The position numbers and the translations under genes were made by a program. From assembly GCF_907164915.1 (NCBI RefSeq), contig NC_061866.1, positions 44,580,320-44,644,319 of the forward strand: 64,000 nucleotides of DNA. The letters run 5' to 3'. Positions 35,401-45,459 of the stretch are shown here, one piece after another; within the stretch, counting starts at the first letter, position 1; every line of letters starts with the position of its first letter. The notes below the pieces were generated by a model. The model ran no database searches, was not told where the DNA came from, and saw only the letters and a list, made by a program, of their open reading frames with translations. The stretch comes from Impatiens glandulifera (lineage: Eukaryota > Streptophyta > Magnoliopsida > Ericales > Balsaminaceae).

Positions 35401-38109
35401 GCAATGATGAAAAGTTTCCAAAAAAACTACGATCTCTTGCACATAGTTATCAAAGTTGGATTTCATAAAGAATCAATTAGCCTTCATGGAAGAAAGGCAG
35501 AATTGCTACTGAAATTGATTGTTATATGTGAGCCTTAATTTGAATTTGAGATTATGGACAATATTAATATATGTGAAAATTTGACTGGATGTCAAAATTG
35601 GATAAATTATATTGGTGTTCACTAGTTTTTAAGTGAACTGCAAAACACTTGTTTGGATAGACCCTTTATCAGTTGTCAGCTATAGTTGTTTTTAGCTTAC
35701 GCCATGATATGATTAGTTTTTCACATGTCTGCGATTGATTCTTTTTGAGTTTTCATATGCAAACCTCCTTGTAGGGTTTAATGCATGGTTAATTTACTCA
35801 TCTGTCTATCCTCTTTCCTGCAGAGAGAAACTATTATCGAGACTTTCTATGAGAAACACTTGGGTAAACTGATTGATGTTATAGCAGTATCATGTGTTCC
35901 CAGCATCACTTCCCCACCTCCAGATGGATTTCAAAGCTCTGGAAGAGACATACAATGTCAGATTAGGGCAAAGCCTGAGATTCTTTTGAACATTTGTGAT
36001 CTACTGTGTTTTTGTGTGTTGCACCACCCTTACAGAATAAAGTAATTATCTTTTTTGGCATGGTTGTTTGGTCCAATCAATATCTGCTGAAATCAGGGTT
36101 AATTTGTTTGCAGATGCAACTTTCTTCTCAATAATGTAATAGACAGGATTCTGCTTCTGACACAAAGAAGGGAAAAGTACCTAATAGTTGCTGCTATTCG
36201 TTTTTTCCGAACTCTCGTTTCACGGAATGTAAGTTTCCCTTGCTCTGTTTTATTACGAGATCTTTCTTGTCCACTTGCCTCGATGAATGGTTTCTGAGTT
36301 ATAGTAGAAATTATAATTCACATGATGTTGCGTGGATAAATACAGTTGTACAGCATGTCAAACTAGAGAGACCTATTGACATGAATCTTGTTGATATGAT
36401 CATTTCAAACAACGGAGAGTACAATCATGAATATGATCATGTAGCCTAAATACATAGAATATTCTGAACTGTCGCATACCAACACGGCATATACTATTTC
36501 TCAAGAAAAAAAACTAATAAGGCATATACTACTAATTCTGCTTTTCCATTTTATTTTATTATTGTTTCTGTATCTTGATCCAAAAACATTTGGAAACTAA
36601 ATTTAGACAGTGACAGATTGAAAAATTTATCTATATTTTTGTATCTGGATCCAGATTGAGAAACAGATTCAAAAAGTGTTTCCAGGGGACTAGTTTTAAC
36701 TTGTTGCACTCATTGGGTAAATAAAAAGAACTTCCACATTGTGCAGGATGAGCAACTGATGAGTCATATTGCAAGGAACAACCTCCTAAAACCAATTGTA
36801 GAGGCATTTGTTCGCAATGGGAGTCATTATAACTTACTGCACTCTGCTATTCTAGAACTTTTTGAGCACATCCAGAAGGTAAAAAAAAATATTCTTCGAT
36901 TAGCTTGCGGGTTTCCTACTCAAATTAGCATGCTTACACTTATTATATGCAGGATATAAAGTCACTTCTCAAATGTTTAGTTGAATCATTTTGGAATGAA
37001 TTGGCTGAATTTGAGAATCTATCTACCATCCAAGCACTAAAAGTTAAATATGACCAGGTATTCTTTCTATAACTATTTTATCTTATTTCTGTGCTCTGGT
37101 GACTATATGGATTTCTTTAAAGAGTGTTCTAATTGTGTGCAGTCCATCGAGAACTCTGGTGCCAAGGCCTCAATTGACATGTTGAATATTAGAAAAAGAG
37201 TAGATGAGCGTGCAATGGAGAAAGAGGAGGAAGATTATTTTAACGAAGAAAGGTGTGAATTTGTGTATAATTTTCCGCTTCTTGACATTAGGGCTATTGA
37301 AAATCATACCAGCCATTAGTTTCTGATGTATTTTGTGCTGATCAGCGATGAAGAAGATTCAGCATCAGTAAACGCTGCTAGGTCAACTAGGGAAAAGGTT
37401 AAGCCTCTTTTGCAGAACGGATCTACCACAAATAACCCATCATTAAGGTGATTCATTTTGCTTCATTCTAATATTTTTTTGAAAATTGAGAATCTTTTCA
37501 TTGACTATGGGAAAACCAAACTATTACAATACAAAAGCACTGATCAAGGTTCTTAAATGGACCAAGATCAACTTGAAGCTGAATTTCCTTTCCTTTTTTT
37601 GCAGTCCAAGAACTAGTGGCCTTGTTGATTATGATGATGACGAAGACGATGAAGATTATAAACCACCGCCCAAAACGCGGTCTGAGAATTCTAATGCAGA
37701 CGAGGGAGAGTTAGAATCCATAAAGTTAAAAAAAAGGTCGCCCTCAAAGGAAGAACCAGAGCTAGTAAAGAAACAACGGTTAGTTAAAAACTCGAGAGCG
37801 AAAGAGGGAGGTGTGTTTGCAGCTTTATGTTCTACCTTCTTACCCAGTAAAAAAGCGGCAAGCCCTAGTCCTGTTCGCATCATTCCCCCGTCAACAGATG
37901 AAGAAGAGAAGCACACAGCTACTAAAGAAGAAGAACCAATGAAGCAGACAGATGATAAGCACAACCATACTAATTTAGATCAAAATGGCTCTGAAATCCT
38001 ATTACTTAGTACTTCAGATAATGTACAATCTAATGGAGAAGAAGAAGAAGAGGATGATTCGATAGTTCCTGCAAAGCCTTCGGCCGAAATGGCTGTAAAT
38101 GGATCCTGA
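23416..38109 (+). CDS. SMEK1: Protein phosphatase 4 regulatory subunit 3 (SMEK/PSY2-like)
   Basis: Twenty-four exons in phase: 23416-23460, 26807-26887, 27657-27756, 27867-27951, 28040-28089, 28951-29033, 31029-31088, 31536-31635, 31761-31838, 32159-32226, 32390-32458, 32533-32610, 32708-32803, 33599-33669, 33808-33885, 33971-34064, 35190-35285, 35824-36041, 36114-36228, 36747-36878, 36953-37057, 37143-37252, 37346-37447, 37605-38109. The product is 872 residues. It has an EVH1/PH-like N-terminal domain ([20 protein letters not shown] onward), the SMK-1/DUF625 domain from about 165 ([17 protein letters not shown]..), an ARM-repeat helical middle, and a disordered acidic tail with a basic NLS-like stretch ([17 protein letters not shown]). 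It targets the PP4 catalytic subunit and, in plants, affects microRNA biogenesis and DNA repair. Intron 1 (3.3 kb) holds antisense copia and LINE debris. It converges on TENA_E. Confidence 0.95.
24561..25007 (-). mobile_element. Copia-type LTR in SMEK intron 1
   Basis: On the minus strand it starts TGTTGGAATTTCC at 25007, directly after a purine-rich tract (CGGAGGAGATAT). It contains a TATA-like CTATAAATAGGG (about 24790-24800) and ends ..GCATTACA at 24561. It lies 3' of copia RNase H remnants in the same orientation, so it is the 3' LTR of a truncated element antisense to SMEK. The outer boundary is inferred from the TG..CA ends. Confidence 0.65.
25008..25500 (-). pseudogene. Copia RNase H remnant
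   Basis: Minus-strand translation in shifting frames gives [22 protein letters not shown] and [19 protein letters not shown]. These are recognisable as the Ty1-copia RNase H end, where the usual forms are GDxDxRKSTSGY, SWxSxxQ and KNPxFHxRxKHID. Several frameshifts and stops make it non-functional. Confidence 0.8.
25750..26170 (-). pseudogene. LINE-type reverse transcriptase zinc-binding (zf-RVT) fragment
   Basis: A minus-strand frame through 26090-25899 and its upstream extension reads [20 protein letters not shown], then [19 protein letters not shown] and SMWAPL. This is the pattern of the zf-RVT domain that ends many plant LINE RT polyproteins (RCxLC...ES.DHLLLHC...W). The upstream RT core is absent. 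It lies beside the copia debris in the same SMEK intron. Confidence 0.7.
29717..29876 (+). repeat. 30 bp minisatellite in SMEK intron 6
   Basis: Unit TGGGACATCTAAAGTAAGCT plus TCCCAATTTG, about 5.3 copies, nearly identical; one unit lacks a base and one has GAGG for GACA. Confidence 0.92.
30033..30311 (+). repeat. Tandem duplication (about 140 bp x 2) in SMEK intron 6
   Basis: TAGTCAGGT..GATGGTGTATG, GGATTATGCCAATATGAACC, CCACATTTTTAC, TTAACTTGGTTTCTAC and GTAATTTGATGGATATTAAG occur once at 30039-30176 and again at 30182-30311, with small differences. Confidence 0.8.
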
Positions 38110-38740
38110 GTCTTTCTGGCGATTTTTATTATGACTTTTTTAATCTCACCTTTGAAACGTGTATGTTTATGGAGCAGATCGAGGTGGTTCTAAATCTGAT
38201 TGCTTGCTCCGTGTAAGGTGATGTTACTAATTGATGGGATATTCAGAGTGTTCCGAGAGGATGAACTGTACAGCAAACCACCATCAATCAAAGCCCAAGC
38301 AGGGAATGAATGTTTATGACATCACAAAGCTCCTCCAAATTATGCCTTTGATTGTAAAACAGTAATTACTACTATTAGTGTTCAATACTTTTTTTTTTCT
38401 TCTTCTGTCGCCTTCTTTATGGTTTTCTGGTTATCTTGAACTAGACATTTTTACTAATCTTAACTATCAAAAGGGAATAAATTGGCCCCTTATAGTGTTC
38501 CATTGGTTTGACAATTTTGCTTTTATAAGAATTATGTTTGTGGTTGGCCTTTTCTACAGGTTTTTTCGTTCCCATATGAGAGGTAATCACAGAAAATTTC
38601 TAGCTTCTTTACAACATTATCCAGATGATAAATTCAATTCATATAGTATTATGTACCATAAAAGAAAACAAGGATTCATAAGCATATAAGAGTTTGGACA
38701 TTCTCAAAACAACATAAAACATTTGATTTGATTCTCTTCA
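38110..38740. other. Convergent 3' flanks of SMEK and TENA_E
   Basis: A 631 bp gap between two convergent stop codons. It holds presumed 3' UTRs and poly(A) regions only; the short ORF-like run at 38378-38689 has no coding character. Confidence 0.6.
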
Positions 38741-39570
38741 TCAAGCTAATGATGTTGGTTCCCCCTGGCTCATGTTCCAGAATTGAACTTCATGTTCAAG
38801 AACTTCAAGTAAAGTCATTTCAGCCTCCAACACGACATTCGCAGACGCCTTCTCCAGAAGACGATTCGCAATCTCTCGCAGCCGCCTGCAATATTCTCCA
38901 AAACCGGCATTCCCCCACCTTCCACAAGCTTCCTTCAGCTCTTCCGGTGTTCTAGAACCTTCTTCCAAGCAATACCCGAAACTTTCTTGATAAACTGTCT
39001 CAATTACCCAAAATACTGTCATTGCTACAGCAAAATCAACTTCTGGTCCAATCATCCTCTCCAAAAAACTGCAAAATAATGATTCATTCTCCAAACTAGA
39101 ACGTACCCAATTCAAATTCAAATTCACTTACTTGCAATAACGAACATTTGCTTGGTAAGAAACGACTTCATTAAGGGATACATTCCATTTTAAAGCTTCA
39201 TTCTTGAACCAGGAAATCTCATCATTAAGTGAAGCCAAACCACCTAAAATAACCTCCATATCATCATCATCAGAAGATTCTTTACATGCCTTTACCAACA
39301 AATTCGCCACAAAAGGAACAAATGATCTCACGAACACATAATCCTGACCCTGTTTTTTGTTTTTCAAGATTAAAACAAGAAACTGAAATGGTAGTCGGCT
39401 GATTACAGTTTACTACTTACCAGCCATCGCTTGAAGGCAGAGAGGTCAACGGAGCCGTCTCTGATACTTTGGATAAAAGGGTGTCGAGTTGCGGCGGCGT
39501 AAACAGCGGCGTGCTTCTTCTTCATCATCCATGTCTCTACTATTCCAATCTTCTTCTGCTCTTCCTCCAT
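38741..39570 (-). CDS. TENA_E: TENA_E-type thiamin salvage aminohydrolase
   Basis: Three exons, 39570-39421, 39349-39132 and 39068-38741, encode 231 residues (the Arabidopsis TENA_E homologue is about 221). The sequence follows the TenA/THI-4 fold closely: [66 protein letters not shown] and [11 protein letters not shown]. The E-class enzymes salvage thiamin breakdown products by hydrolysing formylamino- and aminopyrimidines to HMP. No transit peptide is evident, so a cytosolic location is likely. The start ATG gives [15 protein letters not shown]. The divergent promoter is shared with the UBC32-like gene across about 1.4 kb. Confidence 0.93.
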
Positions 39571-40151
39571 TTTTATCTTCAACTGTTAAAAGCCGATCGA
39601 GGAAGACGATGAAATAAAGACAGATATTACGGCTATGGTTTACTAATTTACAATTAATTATTAAAATATTTCTTTCTTTATTTCTTTTTAAGACTTTTTC
39701 TTAATTAATCATTAATCTATTTATTTAGATAAGTCTAGTTAGATTTGGATTAATTTTAAGTAACACAAATTTAAATAAGTTAATTGAATGTTTTATATTA
39801 AGTTTTTACCTAAAGTTACTTATAGATATAATAATAAATGTTTTGATAGATATACATTAATTAAATTATATTTATGTAGATTATTAAATAATAAGAAATC
39901 ACGTGAAACAAAGTTTATAATTAGTTGATAATATGTTTTTATTTATTTAAAATTTAGTAAATTAATAAGAGTCACTTGTATTTTAATTTAAAGAATTTTA
40001 GTGAAAATTGAATATAAAAGGATGGATCAAATGTAAAATCACTAAAATGATTAAATATTAACTTATTATAAATTTTAAAATATTTGAAATTAAAATTATT
40101 AAAATATTAATTATTATAAATTTAAAATAAATACATCGAAATTAAGTAGTT

Positions 40152-40188
<37 letters not shown>

Positions 40189-41003
40189 ATTTTTCCTTAA
40201 ACCAATATATTTCTTACATATATTCATATAACTAAGAAAATTTTCTTACTACACATACAAAATATAAAAAAATAATAATTTTAAATATATATATATATAT
40301 TAATTAATTAAAAAATTAAACTTATATGGTTAAAAATGTTCGAAACATACCCTAACATTTTTTATTTGATTTTTAACCGTTTATGAACGGGTCAACTAAC
40401 AATCCGACTCAAGTATCTATATCGCCTCATCCTTGTTCAGTTTCAGAAAAAATCGGCTCTAACCGGACCATTCAAATAAAATACCATAGGACAATTTGAA
40501 AGGTAATTTAGTTGATTTAGCAAATGTGTAGATTATATAAAAATTAATTAATATACATTAAAAGAAATATATTTAAGAAAAGGATATGGTTGAAAATTAA
40601 AATTCTAATGGTTATAAAAGTAATACTTTTTTTTCATTTAAGCTATGTCATTCAATTTTTTAAGTTTGAATACATTTCTTATTCTATTTTATTAATTTTC
40701 TCTTGCAAGATCTAATAATAATAATAAAATAATAAAAAGTACGGTGAAAATACATTGAATTATTAATAGCCAATGAAAATTACACACGTAACCGGTTTAA
40801 GAGCAAAATGACGTGTATAAACATGAATACGGGTGATAATACAAATATCTTAATATCTCTCTCTATATATCTATCGCGCTGTAATTTGGTCCGTTCGTCA
40901 TTTATGTATAAGTCCCAATCTAGACGATTCGGTGTATAAACGCGTTTGATCGATCTTTCAATCCAAAGGAAGAAGACGAAGAATCAATTGCAGGTAGATA
41001 GAG
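39571..41003. other. Divergent promoter region, TENA_E / UBC32
   Basis: 1.4 kb of AT-rich DNA with a (TA)n microsatellite at 40155-40185 and several A/T homopolymers. The last 150 bp or so (TATATATCT near 40864, CTTTCAATCC) look like the UBC32 core promoter and leader. No gene seen. Confidence 0.55.
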
Positions 41004-42725
41004 ATGGCGGAAGACAAGTATAATATGAAGAATCCGGCGGTGAAGAGGATCCTCCAGGAGGTGAAGGAAATGCAATCTAATCCTTCCGATGATTTCATGA
41101 GCCTGCCTCTTGAGGTTCGATCTCTACCTTTCCGATCATTTATTTTGTTCGATTATAGGTTTCGATTGAAGATCTGAGGCTATCTTCCTTTGATTCGCTC
41201 TATTTTTATCTCATTTCGTTGTTTTCTCGATTACTGCTAGTAGATTGAATGTTTTGTGTTGCTCTATTCAGATTAGATCTATCACCGCCAAATTATGCGG
41301 TTTATGAAGTTAATGCTTGTGATGATTCGTTGCTTTCTTTCTGTATATGATTTAATCGTTCGATTATGATTAGTTTCCCTTTAGATCTGATTGATAGTTC
41401 AATTCCTTTAGGAGAACATATTTGAGTGGCAATTTGCGATTAGTGGACCTCGTGATTCAGAGTTTGAAGGAGGAATCTATCATGGACGGATTCAGTTGCC
41501 TGCTGAATATCCTTTCAAGCCTCCATCATTTATGTTGCTGACGGTAATGTTTCAAAACCCTAAGTTTTTCAGAGTATATACTCTTGTATTTCTTTGTTGA
41601 TATTGATGAATTGATTTCCTTGTGACAGCCCAATGGTCGTTTTGAAACACAGACTAAGATATGTTTAAGCATCTCAAATCATCATCCTGAACACTGGCAG
41701 CCATCATGGAGTGGTAAGCATCTCAAATCATCATCTTTAATTTGATAAGTATTATAGTAAGAGCATGCGCAATACTGCTTTTAACCATTGTAAATTATGT
41801 CACTATCCTTAACTAGTTTCTCGACATTAGTTCCACATTTTATCAAATTCGGTATCAACTACTTCATAACTCAACATTCTGCTCTTAATTACCAGTTTTA
41901 TCGACTTGTGATCTGATTTTTCATGATTGAAGTTCATTTGATAATTGTTATTTAAAATCACTTCAAGATTTAACTCAAAAGAAGGTAAAAAATCTGGCTT
42001 AATTTGGTAACTTGTGAGTTTAGCTCTGCTTTATCGGACCTAAGATAGCTTTAACCATGATATAAAATTCAGTATCTTCTGCAATTAGTTTTCACATTTC
42101 ATGATTTTTATATTGGCAGTTAGGACGGCTTTGGTAGCTTTGATTGCATTCATGCCCACTAGCCCAAACGGTGCTCTGGGTTCATTAGACTACAAGAAAG
42201 AAGAAAGGCTAAAACTGACAATAAAATCACGGGATGCTGCCCCAAGGTTCGGTACAGGCGAAAGACAAACCCTAATGGACGAGGTTTGATTTTCAACCAT
42301 GAATCCGTCCTGCCTTGAACCCATTGTTCTGCATAATATTAATTTCCTTGTTTTCTGTTTTGTGTTTTCAGATTCATGAATATATGTTAAGTAAGGCACC
42401 CCCAATCCCTGAAGCCAGTAGTATTCAGTCTGAGGAACAGAACAAAGAAAATGAAAATGCTGGTGATGAAGAAATCGTACCAGCTCCAGTTCTAGATCCA
42501 GCAGCCATAGGTGAAGTTGCGGAACCTGTTGAACTGAATCAACAGGTGCGTCCTCTAACCAGAGAGAGACCACCACCACCAATGACGAGGACTCAGAAGG
42601 CTCCTGCTGATGATCGTTTGTTCACATGGGCTGCTGTTGGATTGACCATTGCCATTGTTGTTCTTCTTTTGAAGAAGTTCATGAAAGCCAATGGTCATGG
42701 TGCTGTTTTCATGGATGAGTCTTAA
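41004..42725 (+). CDS. UBC32: ER-membrane ubiquitin-conjugating enzyme E2, UBC32 (UBE2J) type
   Basis: Five exons, 41004-41114, 41412-41543, 41629-41713, 42120-42283 and 42372-42725, encode 281 residues. The UBC fold is at 8-165. The active-site Cys is C93 in KICLSISNHHPEHW, with TPNGRF (N83) replacing the usual HPN, as in the E2J family. A Pro/Glu-rich linker precedes a C-terminal membrane anchor (about 248-266, FTWAAVGLTIAIVVLLL) with a short tail. Tail-anchored UBC32 acts in ER-associated degradation and stress and brassinosteroid signalling in Arabidopsis. It converges on the USP gene, with 463 bp between stops. Confidence 0.95.
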
Positions 42726-43188
42726 CTAGTGTTCTTATTAGAAGAACCAATTTGCAATCTTTATAGATTCTCTCAAGAAGAAGATATTATTACTATTTTG
42801 TACTGTTGTTTGTGCATATTTTATAATAACCCCCAAATCCTCCCGATCAATAATATGTGTATATTCTTATGTGTACTAGTACTTGGATGATAATCAACTC
42901 CTATTTTGGAATTCCTAATATTTTAATTTTCAATTCCTTATTTCATCTCCTCTTTATTTGAATTTCTTTAATTAGTGTTGAACATGAAGATTGAACATTG
43001 ACATGGGAATGCAGGATGATTATTAATTATTCAACAATACAACATGGGGAGATACACACACAAACATAGACATGAAAAATACATTTAGAAACTTTTTGCG
43101 ATACCAGACCACTCCAGCCTAGTCGCAAGAAAGCGTGTATTATTAGCCGTTAGCCGTGCATCGGTGCTCAAGCGCGGGAATGCGAGAG
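42726..43188. other. Convergent 3' flanks of UBC32 and USP
   Basis: 463 bp holding the presumed 3' UTRs of both genes; nothing else recognised. Confidence 0.6.
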
Positions 43189-43956
43189 TTATTCATCGGA
43201 GTGGTGCTTGACAACGGTTACTGGACATTTAGCATTGTTCACCACATAGTTACTCACACTTCCCATGATAACCCTACATTTCAAAATTAAGAAACAAACA
43301 AACTGTTATTATTCTCGAGCTTTTATGATAATCGAATTCGTAACATTTTCGAGAAAGAATACCTCTTAAGCTTGCCGAGGCCACGGTTACCAATAACAAT
43401 GCAGCTCAAAGGGATATTATCAATAGCTTCACATAACTTCTCCCTCGGATCTCCCCAAAAGATCTTCATAATCACAAAAGCCTACCAAATCAAGCAAAAC
43501 TATTACATTCATATTCAAATCACTTACCAATTCAAGAAAAAGAAACAGTATTGAAACAAGTAAGGAAAAGAACCTCTTTCTGTGCAGCAGCAGTATTAAC
43601 AATCTCTAAAGTCTCTGGATCAGGCGTCACCTTATATTTCTTCATAATTGCCGGATCAGAAAGCTCCGCAAGAGGTATCAAAGCTTACAAATCAAAACAA
43701 TTAGAACATACATGATTATCATCATCATCATCATCATCGCATAACATCATAATTAGGTTAAGAATAATGAAAATTCAGTACGAGATCCAGTAGTCTCCCA
43801 TAGCTGCATCTCGCCTTCCTCATAATATCCTTCCGGTTGAATGTTGATCAAGATCAGATTATCTCCTTTACGGATTATGTTATCCACCGTCCATTTCAAC
43901 GCTTCCTTACTGCATTTCGAGAAATCAACCGCCACGCCTATTCTCCTATCTTCCAT
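43189..43956 (-). CDS. Universal stress protein (UspA domain)
   Basis: Four exons, 43956-43782, 43683-43574, 43481-43363 and 43273-43189, in phase, encode 162 residues, a standard single-domain plant USP. The start MEDRRIGVAVDFSKCSKEAL is the first beta strand and helix. The nucleotide-binding motif G-2X-G-9X-G(S/T) is intact as GNRGLGKLKRVIMGS, followed by VSNYVVNNAKCPVTVVK. A cytosolic ATP-binding stress-related protein is expected; the client is unknown. From memory, At3g17020, near UBC32 and TENA_E in Arabidopsis, encodes the same type of protein. Confidence 0.93.
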
Positions 43957-44250
43957 CTCTCTTTCTCTCTCTCTCTCTTGAATTCAATTCAATTCTAAAA
44001 CAATTTCTCAATCTTCCTGCAAATCAATCTTCAAAGTGCGATGCCAGTTGGTCCATCCAGAATCGGTCGCCGTTCTGAAAAAGTCGCCGATAACTGATAT
44101 ATCTTTATCAGATCTTGATACGGATCATATCGACCGTTAGATCAATTTCCAATATTAGTTTATACCATCCAAAATTATTAATTATCTCCCACTTGCAAAC
44201 TTTATTTATTTATGTCCACATAAAATAAATTGATTACAAATATATATTTT

Positions 44251-45459
44251 CTAAAAACACATGAATCTATTTATTTTAATAGTTTGTAAATGCTCTTTGA
44301 TTTTCTCGCGTAATCCTCCATAATAAAAATCCATATCCATAGTAGTTTCTTCTTCTTCGACGATAATCTTCTTTAGCATATCGAGAATTTGCTCTTGTCG
44401 TTCTAAACCATTGACGAGTATTCGTGACTTGTATAACAATCTAATATCGTCTTCAGATTGAATAAGACTTCTTAATAGTAACACGTAAGATGTCACGGGC
44501 TTGGCTTTATCACCGTGACAATGCTCAAACGCGATAAAGTTTCTAAAAAGGAGTTCGGTGTGGTCGAGGATCTTTAAAGGTGGGATTTTTATGACGCCCT
44601 TTTTGAAGTTGATATCGAGTAAGGTTTCGGATTCGGCTTGTTTAAAACGGATCCATTTTTTGTGAAGAGTTGATGCGGTTGGTAAGATGGTTTGTCGACC
44701 GGTGGATGATGATAAGAATTTAGGAGTTGTTGGTAGGTAATAATTGTGTACCAAATCTAGCAAATGCTTGAAATCTTCACCATGTTGTGAGGAAATATTT
44801 TTGACTTCCCTTTGTATTATTCTCTTGAAGAAGGCAATGGATAGTGTGACGATGGAAGGATGAGAATGATCTTTTATGTTTGGGATTTGAACGATTTTGA
44901 ATAGGCGATGGAGAACGAAGAAAGGAACTTGGTTTTCTAACAAGAGAACATCGCTCCTCAAACGTAAGAACATCTCCATGGAGGTGAAAAAAGGGTCGTC
45001 TCCGCGTCTTAATTCTTTAGCTGAATATTTGAGTAAGAGTTCGATTATAAAACATCCGTCAACTAGCAACATTTCGACAAATGCGTGGCTATTTAGCTTT
45101 ACGTTGTTTCCTTCGTAGAACTTTCTCGCTTCATGTTCGGATTCTTTGATCATATTCACGCAAATTTTCAAACGTGCATCCATTGATGTTGGCTTTCTAG
45201 TACTTCTACTTAAAAGTGCGTGAAGATATAGCCATTTGCGATCTTCGGTTGATCGTAAATCCTCTCTCGAATGATGCAAAGGACCGATTGACACTAATTG
45301 CGGGTGATATTTATCTACGTTCCCTTTGAGTTGTTCTTCCGGGATTCTACAAATGCAACGCGAAAGGGGGACATTCTTAATCTTTTGTTTTATGGACGAA
45401 AGGAGATTTTCTTCGTCTCGGGTGATTTCGAGCAATGATTCGTCGTCTGATTCAAACAT
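44251..45459 (-). CDS. DUF247 (UPF0481) protein lacking the usual C-terminal membrane segment
   Basis: A single uninterrupted frame of 402 residues, as expected for this largely intronless family. It has the family start (CRIPEEQ..N..KYHPQLVSIGP), the IELLLKYS and LLLENQVPFFVLHRLF blocks, and the late block IPPLKILDHTELLFRNFIAF (about 290-310). Typical members end with a long hydrophobic anchor after a short extracytoplasmic loop. Here the frame stops after KIKEHLQTIKINRFMCF, and no anchor can be read downstream in any frame. It may be a soluble variant, or a gene truncated at its 3' end. Function unknown; some grass members are self-incompatibility factors, which does not establish a role here. 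Confidence 0.9.
   Translation of the reverse strand: MFESDDESLLEITRDEENLLSSIKQKIKNVPLSRCICRIPEEQLKGNVDKYHPQLVSIGPLHHSREDLRSTEDRKWLYLHALLSRSTRKPTSMDARLKICVNMIKESEHEARKFYEGNNVKLNSHAFVEMLLVDGCFIIELLLKYSAKELRRGDDPFFTSMEMFLRLRSDVLLLENQVPFFVLHRLFKIVQIPNIKDHSHPSIVTLSIAFFKRIIQREVKNISSQHGEDFKHLLDLVHNYYLPTTPKFLSSSTGRQTILPTASTLHKKWIRFKQAESETLLDINFKKGVIKIPPLKILDHTELLFRNFIAFEHCHGDKAKPVTSYVLLLRSLIQSEDDIRLLYKSRILVNGLERQEQILDMLKKIIVEEEETTMDMDFYYGGLREKIKEHLQTIKINRFMCF

Noticed and set aside
37656..37964. 102-codon minus-strand frame
   Set aside because: Antisense to the last SMEK exon (acidic tail); an artefact of GAA/GAT-rich codons.
38378..38689. 103-codon plus-strand frame between SMEK and TENA_E
   Set aside because: Low-complexity hydrophobic translation, located in convergent 3' flanks, no domain.
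42190..42582. 130-codon minus-strand frame over the UBC32-like gene
   Set aside because: Antisense to UBC32 exons 4-5, whose spliced product matches the family end to end.
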